Source: Actinoallomurus bryophytorum (GTDB lineage Bacteria; Actinomycetota; Actinomycetes; Streptosporangiales; Streptosporangiaceae). From it: DNA of 64,000 bases. The stretch spans positions 5,022,001 through 5,086,000 of the forward strand of contig NZ_VFOZ01000001.1 in the NCBI RefSeq assembly GCF_006716425.1, read 5' to 3'. A program made the position numbers and the translations under genes. Position 1 is the first letter of the stretch, and each line of letters opens with the position of its first letter. Of this stretch, positions 39,688-49,357 are shown in pieces. The notes under the pieces are model-generated. The model had not been told where the DNA came from and made no database searches. It saw only the letters and a program-made list of their open reading frames with translations.

Positions 39688-42365
39688 TGAACCGTGGCGG
39701 TGACCGTCGCGATGCCCGCGCCGGCCGTGTGCATCGTCCCGTCGCGATCCACCCGCACGACCTGCGGGCGGTTGCTGCGGAACGTCGTGGTCAGGCCCTT
39801 GGGCAGGGCGACGCTCGATCCCCTGGTGAGATAGCCGTAGATGCTCTCGTCCTGCATCGAGACGGTGAGCTGCGGATCCACGGTGGTGTTCTTGGCGAAC
39901 ATCACGCGCTGGGCGACACCCTGTGCGGCGTCACCGGCCTGCACCGGCTTGGCGGTGACGACCGACGGCGTCGGCCGCAGCGTGCCGCCGACCCGTACGG
40001 ACGCCTTCCCGACGATGTCGGCGCTCGACGTGCCCAGCTGCAACTCGTACGTGCCCGGGTCGACCTTGTACCTCTTCGCCGTCTCGTCGTAGAAGGCGAA
40101 CTTGGGCACCTGCACGGCGAACGCGACCCGCTTGGTCTGGTGGGGAGCCACCGTGACCTTCTGGAACGCCTCCAGCCGCTTGATGGGCCGCTGCGCCGAG
40201 GCCGGCGCGAACGGCGTGCTCACGTACAGCTGCGGCACCGTGTCACCGGCCGCCGAACCATGGTTGGTGACGTCCGCGGTGACGTGCAGCGTGCCGTTCG
40301 CGTCGGCCGTGTGCCGGTCGACCCGCAGGTGGGAGTAGGTGAAGTCGCTGTAGCTCAGCCCGTACCCGAACGGGTGGTCGACATCGCCGGTGAAGTACAT
40401 GTACGTACGGCCGTCGGAGGTCGCCGTCGGGCGGATGGCGTAGTCGCCGATCGCGGGCAGCTGGTCGAGGGTGCGGTACCAGCTGAACGGCAGGCGGCCG
40501 CTCGGGTTCGCCGTGCCGAGCAGCACGTCGGCGAGCGCGGCACCCTGACGCTGCCCGTTGTAGGAGCTCCACAACATGGCCGGGACCTGGGACTCGAAAC
40601 CGCTCGTGTCGACCTGCCCCATCGTCTCCAGGTACGCGACCGTGTGCGGGTTCTGCGCCGCGACCTGGCTGATGAGCGCGGACTGTGCTCCGGGCAGGGC
40701 GAGCGTGGTGCGGTCGGAGTCCTCGTCGGCGGTGTTCTGGTCGGTGCCCGCGACGACGATGACGGCGTCGTAGTTCTTCGCCGCCGCGACGGACGCCGGG
40801 TCGACCGTGTCCAGCTTGGTGCCGGTGACGCCCGGGTAGTAGTCGACGACGGCGTCATGGTCGGCCTTCTGGATCGCCGTCTTCACACCCTGATAGGCGT
40901 TGACCTCCTTGGCGATGCCCGCGGAGCCCTGGGTGCTGGAGTAGCCGCCGAGGTACAGCGACGACGGGTTGGCGTAGGCACCCATCACGGCGACGCGGTA
41001 CGCGCCGGAGGAGGGCACCTTGAGCGGCAGCACGCTCTTGCCGGTGACGGCCGCGTTCTTCAGCAGGACGAGGCTCTGGTCGGCGACCTTCTGGTCGAGG
41101 GCGAGCCGTTCGGGGGTCTCGGTGACGGCGTTGTTGGTGTCGGCGTTGGTCCAGGTGCCCGGCGCCAGGCGCGCGCGTGCGGCCCGTACCCACGGCACCG
41201 TGGTCTCCGAGTCGAACTCCCCGGTCTCGATGCGGGCGGTGAAGAGCCGGACGAGTGAGACGTCGACGTCGCCCTCGTTGTACACATCGGTCTGGGTCGT
41301 GATGTGGTTCGCGATCGCGGTCGGGATCGTGTTCCCGTAGCTGTAGGCGTCGTGGTAGCCCTGGTTGCAGTCCAGGTCCTCACCGGCGGAGTTCGCGTAC
41401 GCGGTCCGCCCGTACTGGTCCAGGGGCGCGGGCGCGCCGGGCGGCTGCCAGTGGTGGCCGGCCTGGATCTCGTAGACGGCGTCGCAGTCGGAGGTGAAGT
41501 ACCCGCCGAAGCCGAACGTCTGACGGGCCAGCGTGTCCATGAGCTGGACACTCGCGGCCGCCGGGACGCCGTTGACCTCGTTGTACGAGCTCATGATCGA
41601 GCCGGGGTCGCTGTTCTGGATGATGTCGCGGAACTGTGCCGTGTAGTACTCCCGCAGCGTGCGCTGGTCCATGTCGGACGAGCCCGTACGGCGGTTGAAC
41701 TCACTGTTGTTCGCGGCGAAGTGCTTGATCGTGGCGAGGGCCTTGAGGTAGCCGTGCGCCGACGCGGGCAGCCTGCCGTTCTGGTCCTGACCCTGCAGCC
41801 CGTTGACGAACTGCGACGCCAGCGAGCCGGTGAGCGTGGGGTCCTCGCTCCACGTCTCGTCGTTGCGCCCCCAGCGCGGGTCCCGCGCGAGGTTGACGGT
41901 CGGGGAGTAGTAGTCCAGGTCCTGGGTGTTGTTCGGGGCCACGTCGCGGGCCTCGTCGGAGATCCGGCCGGCCTCCTCGTGCACCAGGCCCGGGTTCCAC
42001 GTGCTGCCCAGCGACAGGTCGACCGGGTAGGACGTGGTGTTGGTCAGGATCGGGGGGTTGGCGCCCGTGTTGGTCTGCTGCCGGGCGACGCCGTGGGCCG
42101 CCTCGTTCCACCAGCCCCAGGCGGCCACGCCCAGTGCGGGGATGGCAGGGGCCGAGCTGCTGTTCATCTGCTGCGCCTTCTCGGCCAGCGTGAGACGCGA
42201 GACCAGATCCGCCGCCCGCTCCGCGGGCAGATAGTGCGGATCGAGGTATATCGGCGTGGCGGCCTTCCGCACCGGCGGACTCGCCGTCGCGTTCGGCGCG
42301 CCCAACGCGACGGCGCAGCACATGGCCGCCCCGGACGCGATGATCGCGAACACTTTCCTGTGCAT
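39639..42365 (-). CDS. Secreted GH3 beta-glycosidase (beta-xylosidase/beta-glucosidase type)
   Basis: 908 residues: signal peptide (about 1-28, ALGAPNATA), GH3 N-terminal domain with ARDPRWGRNDETW, KHFAANN and the nucleophile motif GGYFTSDCDA, GH3 C-terminal alpha/beta sandwich (PLKVPSSGAYRVAVMGAYA; GTDQNTADEDSDR), an Fn3-like domain (about 690-770) and a final Ig-like Big_2 domain (about 820-908) of the type that binds polysaccharide or wall. It resembles plant/fungal-type xylan beta-xylosidases of GH3. ATG 42365 with GGGAG five bases upstream. It diverges from a ROK regulator, its likely controller, and overlaps the Arg-rich gene at its 3' end. Confidence 0.9.
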   Translation of the reverse strand: MHRKVFAIIASGAAMCCAVALGAPNATASPPVRKAATPIYLDPHYLPAERAADLVSRLTLAEKAQQMNSSSAPAIPALGVAAWGWWNEAAHGVARQQTNTGANPPILTNTTSYPVDLSLGSTWNPGLVHEEAGRISDEARDVAPNNTQDLDYYSPTVNLARDPRWGRNDETWSEDPTLTGSLASQFVNGLQGQDQNGRLPASAHGYLKALATIKHFAANNSEFNRRTGSSDMDQRTLREYYTAQFRDIIQNSDPGSIMSSYNEVNGVPAAASVQLMDTLARQTFGFGGYFTSDCDAVYEIQAGHHWQPPGAPAPLDQYGRTAYANSAGEDLDCNQGYHDAYSYGNTIPTAIANHITTQTDVYNEGDVDVSLVRLFTARIETGEFDSETTVPWVRAARARLAPGTWTNADTNNAVTETPERLALDQKVADQSLVLLKNAAVTGKSVLPLKVPSSGAYRVAVMGAYANPSSLYLGGYSSTQGSAGIAKEVNAYQGVKTAIQKADHDAVVDYYPGVTGTKLDTVDPASVAAAKNYDAVIVVAGTDQNTADEDSDRTTLALPGAQSALISQVAAQNPHTVAYLETMGQVDTSGFESQVPAMLWSSYNGQRQGAALADVLLGTANPSGRLPFSWYRTLDQLPAIGDYAIRPTATSDGRTYMYFTGDVDHPFGYGLSYSDFTYSHLRVDRHTADANGTLHVTADVTNHGSAAGDTVPQLYVSTPFAPASAQRPIKRLEAFQKVTVAPHQTKRVAFAVQVPKFAFYDETAKRYKVDPGTYELQLGTSSADIVGKASVRVGGTLRPTPSVVTAKPVQAGDAAQGVAQRVMFAKNTTVDPQLTVSMQDESIYGYLTRGSSVALPKGLTTTFRSNRPQVVRVDRDGTMHTAGAGIATVTATVHYNGRSASTTFVVRVS

Positions 42366-42446
42366 GTGCACTCCCAGTAGGCGGGTTGTTCTACCGGCGC
42401 GCTCCCGACGATCCGGTCATCAACAACCGGGACTCTAAGAGTGGGG

Positions 42447-42502
42447 TTTATCCGCGTCAATGAGTAACTTGAGCGAAATGCAGCCATAATTTATCCGTGT
42501 TA
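42447..42502. promoter_or_regulatory. Direct repeat TTTATCCGYGTYA in the GH3/ROK divergent promoter
   Basis: TTTATCCGCGTCA (42447-42459) and TTTATCCGTGTTA (42490-42502), same orientation, 43 bp apart, in the 165-bp region between the divergent starts. Eleven of thirteen bases match. Spaced operator pairs are usual for ROK repressors; inference. Confidence 0.5.
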
Positions 42503-42530
42503 CGGAGAAACTCCCTCTAGCCTGGGGATC

Positions 42531-43712
42531 ATGACGAGCGCCCCGGGCTCCCTCGAGTCCCTGCGATCACGGAACCGTCTTCGCGTACTGGAGACGGTGC
42601 AGCAACGGGGCGCGATCAGCAGAGTGGACATCACCCGTACGACCGGACTGTCACGGACGACCGTCTCCAGCCTCGTCGCGGAGCTGCTGTCCGAGGGCGT
42701 ACTCAGCGAGCGGGCCGCCGAACCACCTGCCCCGTCTCCCGGCGGCGGCCGCCCGGCCACGCTTCTGGCCCTCAGCCCCGATGGCGGCGGCGTGCTCGGC
42801 GTCCACCTCGGCCACGAGGGCGTACGCGTGGTGCTAGCGGACCTGTCCGGCGACGTGCTGGGCGAACGCCAGCGCGAGATCGACGTCGACCACCTGCCGG
42901 CCGACTCGCTCGCCTACGTCGCCGACGCGGCGTTGGAGCTGGTCGCGCGTCACGACGTCGGCCGGGTCATCGGCATGGGCGTCGCGGTCTCCGCGCCCGT
43001 ACAGCTCGTGTCACACGCCCTGCGCACGCCCTCGATGCTGCGGGACTGGACCGACATCGACATCGCCGCGCAGCTGCGGGACCGCGTCGGCGTCCCGGTC
43101 CACGTGGGCAACGACGCCAACCTGGGCGCGATGGCGGAGTGGACGTTCGGCGTCGGCCGTGGTGCCGACGACCTCATCTACCTGATGCTGTCGGACGGCG
43201 TCGGCGCCGGCCTCATCCTGAACGGCCGGCCGTACGAGGGCGCGGCAGGCGCGGCGGGGGAGCTGGGCCACGTCGCGGTGGTGGACGGAGGGTACGTCTG
43301 CCGGTGCGGAAACCGGGGCTGCCTGGAGACGGTGGTCGGCACACGCGCGCTCGTCGGCGCGGTCTCGCACAGCCGCGGCCCGGACACCACGTTGGCCGAG
43401 GTGGTCCAACTGGCGCTGGCCGGCGACCCGGGCTGCCACCGCGTCATCACCGACGCGGGCCGCACGATCGGCCGCGCCCTGTCCGGCATCTGCGCGGTCC
43501 TGGACCCCAAGCTGGTGATCATCGGAGGCAAGATCGCAGCCGCGGGCCCCCCGTTGCTGGAGGGCGTCCGCGAGATCCTGGCGAGACGACTGCCGTCGGC
43601 GATCAGCCAGGGAGTCGTGGTGACCGCCGGCCGTCTCGGCGACCGAGCCGAGGTCCTCGGCGCCGTCGCCCTCGCCACCCGCCGCACCGCCGTACACCTG
43701 CTGAGTCCGTAA
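42531..43712 (+). CDS. ROK-family transcriptional regulator (XylR/NagC type)
   Basis: 393 residues: N-terminal winged HTH (about 10-65; LRVLETVQQRGAISRVDI, LSRTTVSSLVAELLSEGVL) and a sugar-kinase-like ROK domain (GVGAGLILNG, GAAGELGHVAV, VGNDANLGA) with zinc motif CRCGNRGCLE. The kinase-type Asp in VGNDAN is retained, as in many ROK regulators. Divergent from the GH3 gene with a repeated site between them, so it most likely represses that gene until a sugar binds. TAGCCT nine bases before the ATG and little SD suggest a short or absent leader. Confidence 0.9.
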   Translation: MTSAPGSLESLRSRNRLRVLETVQQRGAISRVDITRTTGLSRTTVSSLVAELLSEGVLSERAAEPPAPSPGGGRPATLLALSPDGGGVLGVHLGHEGVRVVLADLSGDVLGERQREIDVDHLPADSLAYVADAALELVARHDVGRVIGMGVAVSAPVQLVSHALRTPSMLRDWTDIDIAAQLRDRVGVPVHVGNDANLGAMAEWTFGVGRGADDLIYLMLSDGVGAGLILNGRPYEGAAGAAGELGHVAVVDGGYVCRCGNRGCLETVVGTRALVGAVSHSRGPDTTLAEVVQLALAGDPGCHRVITDAGRTIGRALSGICAVLDPKLVIIGGKIAAAGPPLLEGVREILARRLPSAISQGVVVTAGRLGDRAEVLGAVALATRRTAVHLLSP

Positions 43713-43838
43713 CCGCGCGCCTCATCACCGGGCGCCTGGGCCGGGTGCGCTTTCCTGGGATGAACGCGACCCCTCCGGCGGCGAGCGGCCACCTGACCGG
43801 CGGGCGCCGGATGGGGCATCGCGCGTGTTCGGAGTGCC

Positions 43839-44069
43839 TCAGGACTCCTCGTCGGACCGCGACGCTTCGAAACGGCGCTCGGCGCCGGTCTCCTCCGCGT
43901 AGCCGACGTCCTGCCCGGCGACGCGACCGACGAACTCCTCGCTCGGCGTGGTGCCGGTGGTCGTGTGCTGGTCAGGGTGCTCAGGGTTGGGCACGCCACC
44001 TTCTTCTCGGCTGGTGGCCACGCCCTCGTCGGGTTCAACATCGCGTTCGGCGGACTTGTTGCGTCTCAT
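43839..44069 (-). CDS. Small hydrophilic conserved-type protein
   Basis: 76 residues, highly charged and probably disordered, without signal or membrane segment. It begins MRRNKSAERDVEPDEG and has a more ordered C-terminal part, EEFVGRVAGQDVGYAEETGAE, of a sort I have seen in small actinobacterial proteins of unknown function. GGGGGAAAGAGC precedes ATG 44069. It diverges from the second ROK gene and is convergent with the first. No function is proposed. Confidence 0.65.
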   Translation of the reverse strand: MRRNKSAERDVEPDEGVATSREEGGVPNPEHPDQHTTTGTTPSEEFVGRVAGQDVGYAEETGAERRFEASRSDEES

Positions 44070-44172
44070 GCTCTTTCCCCCTCGAATCGGCGGGCGCCGT
44101 CCCACATCCCCTCGACTACGGCCCTACCCCCGATAGGCCCAGTCGCATCGCTTCGGAGAGGCCCCGCGTTAC

Positions 44173-44239
44173 GCTTTGTCCTCAAAAAGGAAAAAGTATG
44201 TCCAGATAAATGAATAGGTCTTCTCAGATCCGACAAAGC
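44173..44239. promoter_or_regulatory. Inverted half-sites GCTTTGTC/GACAAAGC before the second ROK gene
   Basis: Perfect 8-bp inverted copies at 44173-44180 and 44232-44239, 51 bp apart, in an AT-rich stretch upstream of the ROK-ABC operon. The second copy ends 37 bp before the start. Distant paired sites permit DNA looping by ROK tetramers; inference. Confidence 0.45.
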
Positions 44240-44276
44240 TAGGTAGCGTCCACGCCACAACCCCCCGGAGGACGGC

Positions 44277-45479
44277 GTGACGCGAATGACGGCGAGGCCG
44301 GAGAACGTGCACCAGGCGCAGTTGCTGCGCCTGCTGCGAGACGACGGTCCGCGCTCGCGGGCCGAGCTCGGTGACGTCGTCCGCCTCTCCCGGTCCAAGC
44401 TCGCCGTCGAGACCGACCGGCTCGTCGAGCTCGGGCTCATCGAACCGGCCGGGCTGGCCGCCTCCCGTGGTGGCCGTCGTTCCAGCATCGTCCGGCTCTC
44501 AAGGCATCTGCGCGTGGTCGGCATCGACGTCGGTGCCACCTCCATCGACGTCGCCGTCATGAACGGCGAGCTGGAGATCCTCGGTCACCTGGCCATGCCG
44601 TGCAACGTGCGCGACGGGCCGGACATCGTGCTCGACCGTGCGCTGGACCTCCTCGGCAAGCTGCGCGGTCAGGGGCTGGTGGATGAGATCCACGGCGCCG
44701 GGATCGGGGTGCCCGGACCGGTCAGCTTCCGCGAGGGTGTGCCGGTCGTACCGCCGATCATGCCCGGCTGGGACCGGTTCCCCGTCCGCGAGGTGATCAG
44801 CCAGCGGCTCGGCTGTCCCGTCCTCGTCGACAACGACGTCAACATCATGGCGCTCGGTGAGCTGCACGCGGGCCTGGCACGCTCGGTCGAGGACTTCCTG
44901 CTCCTCAAGATCGGCACTGGGGTCGGGTGCGGGATCGTCGTGGACGGCAAGGTCTACCGAGGCATGACCGGCAGCGCCGGCGACATCGGGCACATCCAGG
45001 TCGACGACGAAGGCCCGACGTGCGTCTGCGGGAACGTCGGCTGCCTGGAGGCGACCTTCAGCGGCGCCGCCCTGGCGCGGGACGCGACCGCCGTGGCCCG
45101 TTCCGGGCGTTCCCCCTTCCTCGCGGAGCGGCTGGAACAGACGGGCGAGGTGACCGCGCGAGACGTGGCCGCCGCCGTGGCGGCCGGTGACCCGGAGGCG
45201 CTGCGAATGGTCCGTGAGGGCGGGCGCCGCGTCGGGCACGTCCTCGCCGGGCTCATCAGCTTCTTCAACCCCGGCCTGGTCGTCATCGCGGGGGGAGTCG
45301 CCGGACTCGGGCACATCCTGCTCGCGGAGATCCGCAGTGTCGTCTACCGCCGCTCCCCGCCGCTGGCCACGGGGAACCTGCCGATCGTGCTGTCCGAACT
45401 CAACGACACCGCCGGGGTCATCGGGGCCACCCGGCTCATCTCCGACCACATCTTCGCCGCTACTCAGGACATCCCCTAG
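44277..45479 (+). CDS. ROK-family regulator of the sugar ABC operon
   Basis: 400 residues: winged HTH (about 10-60; RSRAELGDVVRLSRSKLAVE) and ROK domain with GIDVGATSIDVAVM, VDNDVNIMALGE, GTGVGCGIVVDGK and zinc motif CVCGNVGCLE. Compared with the first ROK protein, sequence outside the motifs is quite different, so they are not recent duplicates. GTG 44277 with GGAGG five bases upstream. It heads a co-directional run of transporter and catabolic genes (31 bp to the next), so it likely controls them and itself. Confidence 0.9.
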   Translation: MTRMTARPENVHQAQLLRLLRDDGPRSRAELGDVVRLSRSKLAVETDRLVELGLIEPAGLAASRGGRRSSIVRLSRHLRVVGIDVGATSIDVAVMNGELEILGHLAMPCNVRDGPDIVLDRALDLLGKLRGQGLVDEIHGAGIGVPGPVSFREGVPVVPPIMPGWDRFPVREVISQRLGCPVLVDNDVNIMALGELHAGLARSVEDFLLLKIGTGVGCGIVVDGKVYRGMTGSAGDIGHIQVDDEGPTCVCGNVGCLEATFSGAALARDATAVARSGRSPFLAERLEQTGEVTARDVAAAVAAGDPEALRMVREGGRRVGHVLAGLISFFNPGLVVIAGGVAGLGHILLAEIRSVVYRRSPPLATGNLPIVLSELNDTAGVIGATRLISDHIFAATQDIP

Positions 45480-45510
45480 ATCCAGAACTGCCGGATGAGG
45501 GAGGGCCTTC

Positions 45511-47022
45511 GTGCCTGAACCGCCCCTGCTGGTCACGCGCGGAATCGTCAAGGACTTCCCGGGCGTGCGAGCACTCGACGGAGTCGATCTGGAGGTACGG
45601 CCGGGCGAGGTCCACTGCCTGCTCGGCCAGAACGGCGCCGGCAAGTCAACGCTCGTGAAGGTCCTGTCCGGAGCTCACCAGCCGGACTCGGGCGACATCG
45701 TCTGGCGCGATGACCAGACCCCGCATCTGACCAGCCCCACCGCGGCACTGCGCCTCGGCATCGCGACCATCTACCAGGAGCTCGACCTCGTCGGCGGCCT
45801 GTCGGTCGCGATGAACATCTTCCTCGGCCACGAGCAGTCGGCGTTCGGCTTCACCCGGCGCGGCGAGATGAACCGCGCCGCACGTGAGCTGCTCCGGCGG
45901 CTCGGGCACGCGGAGATCTCCCCGGCGGCCGAGGTCGGCCGGCTGTCCGCGGCGGCCCGTCAGATCGTCAGCATGGCGCGCGCGCTCTCCTACGACGCCC
46001 GGCTGATCGTCATGGACGAGCCGTCGGCGGCACTCGCCCACGACGAAGTCCAGAACCTGTTCCGTGTCATCCGCCAGCTCACCGCCGCGGGCGTCGCGGT
46101 GATCTACATCTCGCACCGGCTGGAGGAGATCCGCGAGGTCGGCGACCGGGTCACCGTCCTGAAGGACGGCCGGACCGTGGCGGCCGGGCTGCCGGCACGT
46201 ACGACGCCGACCGCCACCCTCGTGGCGTACATGACCGGCCGCGCCTACGAGTACGTCTTCCCGCCCCGGACCCAGCCGAACGAGGGTGCGGCTGAGGTCC
46301 TTCGCGTGGAGGGGCTGTCGCTGCCCGGCGTGTTCGACGACCTGTCCTTCTCCGTACGCGCGGGGGAGATCGTCGGCCTCGCCGGGCTGGTGGGCGCGGG
46401 ACGCTCGGAGATCCTGGAGACGGTGTACGGGGCGCGCCGCCCGTCGGCCGGCCGCGTGACCCTCGACGGACGGGCGGTCCGTACGGGAAGTGTCGTCGCC
46501 TCGGTACGCGCCGGCATGGGGCTGGCACCGGAGGAGCGCAAGTCCCAGGGCCTGCTCCTGCTCGACAGCGTCACGGGCAACGTCAGCCTCGCGTCCCTGC
46601 GGCGCTACTCGCGGCTGGGCTGGCTGGACCGCAAGAGGGAACTGGCGGACGCGCGCCGCGAGGTGCGGGCGCTCGACATCCGCCCGGACGATCCGCGCCG
46701 CCCGATCCGCACGCTGTCGGGTGGCAACCAGCAGAAGGCGCTTCTCGCCCGATGGCTGCTCAAGAGCTGCCGGCTGCTGCTTCTCGACGAGCCGACGCGC
46801 GGTGTGGACGTCGGTGCCCGCGCCGAGCTGTACGCGCTCATCCGGCGGCTCGCCGACTCGGGCGTGGGGATCGTGCTGGTCTCCAGCGAGATCCCCGAGG
46901 TGCTCGGGCTCGCGGACCGCGTGCTGGTGATCCGGGAGGGCCGCGTACTCCGCGAGGACGACGCACGAGAACTCGACGAGCACCAGGTGCTCGACCTCGT
47001 CATGGAAGGGAGCCGACGGTGA
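45511..47022 (+). CDS. Sugar ABC transporter ATP-binding protein, RbsA/MglA type (two ATPase domains)
   Basis: 503 residues with two tandem ATPase domains. First: Walker A GQNGAGKSTL, signature-like LSAAARQIVSMARAL, Walker B LIVMDEPSAAL. Second: degenerate Walker A (GLVGAGRSEIL) and intact LSGGNQQKALLARWL with LLLDEPTRGVDVG, as is normal for this class. Energises import of a monosaccharide or polyol with the permease and binding protein downstream. GTG 45511 with GAGGGAGGG upstream. 31 bp after the ROK gene. Confidence 0.93.
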   Translation: MPEPPLLVTRGIVKDFPGVRALDGVDLEVRPGEVHCLLGQNGAGKSTLVKVLSGAHQPDSGDIVWRDDQTPHLTSPTAALRLGIATIYQELDLVGGLSVAMNIFLGHEQSAFGFTRRGEMNRAARELLRRLGHAEISPAAEVGRLSAAARQIVSMARALSYDARLIVMDEPSAALAHDEVQNLFRVIRQLTAAGVAVIYISHRLEEIREVGDRVTVLKDGRTVAAGLPARTTPTATLVAYMTGRAYEYVFPPRTQPNEGAAEVLRVEGLSLPGVFDDLSFSVRAGEIVGLAGLVGAGRSEILETVYGARRPSAGRVTLDGRAVRTGSVVASVRAGMGLAPEERKSQGLLLLDSVTGNVSLASLRRYSRLGWLDRKRELADARREVRALDIRPDDPRRPIRTLSGGNQQKALLARWLLKSCRLLLLDEPTRGVDVGARAELYALIRRLADSGVGIVLVSSEIPEVLGLADRVLVIREGRVLREDDARELDEHQVLDLVMEGSRR

Positions 47023-47098
47023 GAGAGCCGGAGGGGCGCTACGTCGCCCAGCCATGTACGGCGGGGAGAGCGGACCGGAGGCGAACGAGGTGGGCAAC

Positions 47099-48184
47099 AT
47101 GAACGGGCCCGAGGGCGTACGCGCGGATCCCCCGGCCGACGCTCCGGCGCCGCCGGCGGATGAACAGGCACGGGTCGAGGCGGCGGCACGGGAGAGTACG
47201 GCGCGCGGGAGGTTCCGTCTTCCGCTGCTGGAAGTACGCAACCTCGGCCTGCTCGGCGTGCTCGTGCTCCTCATCCTCGCCGGCTCCTTCACCAAGCCCG
47301 CGGAGTTCCTCACCTACGACAACGTCGTCGTCATCCTCACCCTGGCGTCCGTCAGCGGCGTGATCACCGTCGGCATGACCTTCGTCATCATCGGTGGCGG
47401 GATCGACCTGTCGGTGGGCGCCATCGTGGCACTCGCGACGGTCTGGGCGACGACCCAGGCCACCCAGCTGTACGGCACCGGCGGAGTGATCTTCTGCGCG
47501 CTCGCGGTGGGGGTCGGCTGCGGCCTGGTCAACGGCCTGATGATCGCGTACGGCCGGATCGTGGCGTTCATCATGACGATCGCGATGCTGGCCAGCGCGC
47601 GGGGTCTGGCGATCAACATCTCCTCCGGGCACACCCAGACGCTGAACGCCGACAACCAGACGCTGGTGAACCTCGGCTACAAGGACAACTTCCTCTTCGG
47701 CAGGATCCCACCGTTGGTGATCATGTTCGCGGCCGTCGTGGTGGTCGGCTGGGTCGTGCTGAACCGCACCACGTTCGGGCGCCGTACCTTCGCGATCGGC
47801 GGCAACCAGGAGGCCGCACGCCTCGCCGGGCTCAACGTACGGATGCACACGCTGCTGCTGTACGTCCTGTCCGGGCTGTGCTGCGGGGTCGCCAGCCTCA
47901 TGCTGATCGTCCTCACCGCCAGCGGCACGTCGGCGAACGGCAACCTTTATGAGCTCGACGCCATCGCGGCCGTGATCATCGGCGGGACCCTGCTCTCCGG
48001 CGGCCGCGGCACGCTGGTCGGCTCGGTCCTCGGCGTGCTCGTCTTCACCACGATCAACGACATCTTCACCCTCAACAACCTCACGACCGCGACTCAGCAG
48101 GTCGCCAAGGGCGTGATCATCGTGATCGCCGTCCTCGTCCAGCGTCTGGTCGCCGAACGCCGGGCCGGAGCCGATCCCGTCTGA
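47099..48184 (+). CDS. Sugar ABC transporter permease, RbsC type
   Basis: 361 residues, eight to ten helices, BPD_transp_2 family. Typical blocks are TFVIIGGGIDLSVGAIVAL, AFIMTIAMLASARGLAI, FAIGGNQEAARLAGLNV, and GGTLLSGGRGTLVGSVLG, the loop that meets the ATPase. A polar Pro/Ala-rich N-terminal extension of about 45 residues precedes the first helix. ATG 47099 with GAGGTGGG five bases upstream is preferred to an ATG 15 codons earlier. Second component of the importer. Confidence 0.92.
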   Translation: MNGPEGVRADPPADAPAPPADEQARVEAAARESTARGRFRLPLLEVRNLGLLGVLVLLILAGSFTKPAEFLTYDNVVVILTLASVSGVITVGMTFVIIGGGIDLSVGAIVALATVWATTQATQLYGTGGVIFCALAVGVGCGLVNGLMIAYGRIVAFIMTIAMLASARGLAINISSGHTQTLNADNQTLVNLGYKDNFLFGRIPPLVIMFAAVVVVGWVVLNRTTFGRRTFAIGGNQEAARLAGLNVRMHTLLLYVLSGLCCGVASLMLIVLTASGTSANGNLYELDAIAAVIIGGTLLSGGRGTLVGSVLGVLVFTTINDIFTLNNLTTATQQVAKGVIIVIAVLVQRLVAERRAGADPV

Positions 48185-48228
48185 CCGCCGCCCCATCCCC
48201 CCTTATGTCAGGTGTCGAAAGGACGATC

Positions 48229-49275
48229 ATGACTCGACCAGTGCGCGACTTCGGCCGCAGAGGCTTCCTCCTCAGCGGTTCCCTCGCGGGTGCCGGCGCG
48301 CTCGCGGCCGCCTGTACGAGCAACGCCGAGCCCGAGAGCAAGGACGCCGGCACCGCGGCCGCCACCGGCGCGAACGCGGCCCCCGGTAAGAGGGTCACCA
48401 TCGGGTTCGCCGGCCCGCAGGCCGACCACGGCTGGCTGAACGCCATCAACGAGAACGCCAAGAAGGAGGCCGGCAAGTACTCCGACGTCGACCTGAAGAT
48501 CACCGAAGGCTCGAACGACGCGGCCCAGCAGGCGAGCCAGATCCAGACCCTCATCAACCAGAAGGTCGGCGTCCTGATCATTCTGCCCGCCGACGGCAAG
48601 CAGATGACACCGACCGGCCGCAAGGCGATGACCGCGGGCATCCCGGTCATCAACCTCGACCGCGTCTTCGACACACCCCAGGCGTACCGGACCTGGATCG
48701 GCGGCGACAATTACGGTATGGGCCTGAACGCGGGTAACTACATCGCCAAGCGGCTGAACGGCAAGGGCACCGTGGTGGAGCTGGCCGGGATCGACACACT
48801 GCCGCTGACCCAGGACCGTACGCGCGGCTTCGACGACGCGTTGAAGAACTACCCGCAGATCAAGAAGGTCGGCCGGGCGGCCGCGGAGTTCAACGTGCAG
48901 ACGGGTCAGGCGCGCATGGCCGAGCTGCTCCAGGCGCATCCGAAGTTCGACGCGTTGTGGAACCACGACGACGATCAGGGCATCGGCGCGCTCCAGGCGA
49001 TCAAGCAGGCGGGCCGCAGCGACTTCTTCATGGTGGGCGGCGCGGGTTCCAAGAGCGCGATGGACTCGATCAAGAAGGACGACAGCGTGCTCAAGGCGAC
49101 GGTCCTGTACCCGCCGACGATGGCCGCCTCGGCGGTACGCGTCGCCCGGTTGCTCGGGCAGGGCAAGGCCATGGGCGACCTGGCCGAACAGGAGATCCCC
49201 ACATCGATGACGTTGTTCTCCGCCGTGGTCACGAAGGAGAACGTCGACACCTACCTCCCGCTCGCCTTCGAGTGA
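48229..49275 (+). CDS. Sugar ABC transporter substrate-binding lipoprotein (Peripla_BP_4)
   Basis: 348 residues. The N-terminus combines a twin-arginine motif (FGRRGFLLSG) and a lipobox (LAAAC, Cys29), so a Tat-exported lipoprotein is likely. The mature part is a two-lobed type 1 periplasmic-binding fold: TIGFAGPQADHGWLNAI, ILPADGKQMTPTGRKAM, IPVINLDRVF, and FDALWNHDDDQGIGALQAI in the second lobe, similar to ribose/inositol-type binders. ATG 48229 with GAAAGGA five bases upstream. Ligand unknown; a pentose, hexose or inositol is the usual range. Confidence 0.92.
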   Translation: MTRPVRDFGRRGFLLSGSLAGAGALAAACTSNAEPESKDAGTAAATGANAAPGKRVTIGFAGPQADHGWLNAINENAKKEAGKYSDVDLKITEGSNDAAQQASQIQTLINQKVGVLIILPADGKQMTPTGRKAMTAGIPVINLDRVFDTPQAYRTWIGGDNYGMGLNAGNYIAKRLNGKGTVVELAGIDTLPLTQDRTRGFDDALKNYPQIKKVGRAAAEFNVQTGQARMAELLQAHPKFDALWNHDDDQGIGALQAIKQAGRSDFFMVGGAGSKSAMDSIKKDDSVLKATVLYPPTMAASAVRVARLLGQGKAMGDLAEQEIPTSMTLFSAVVTKENVDTYLPLAFE

Positions 49276-49357
49276 GAGCGATGTCCGGCCCGCCGCAGGT
49301 GGCGGCGGGCCCGCGGCATCGGCGGGAGCCAGGTTCGTCATCGGGAAAAGGACGGCA

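Noticed and set aside
38571-41258. An 895-codon plus-strand frame across the Arg-rich and GH3 genes
   Set aside because: It crosses two convergent genes with good motifs and looks like shadow sequence.
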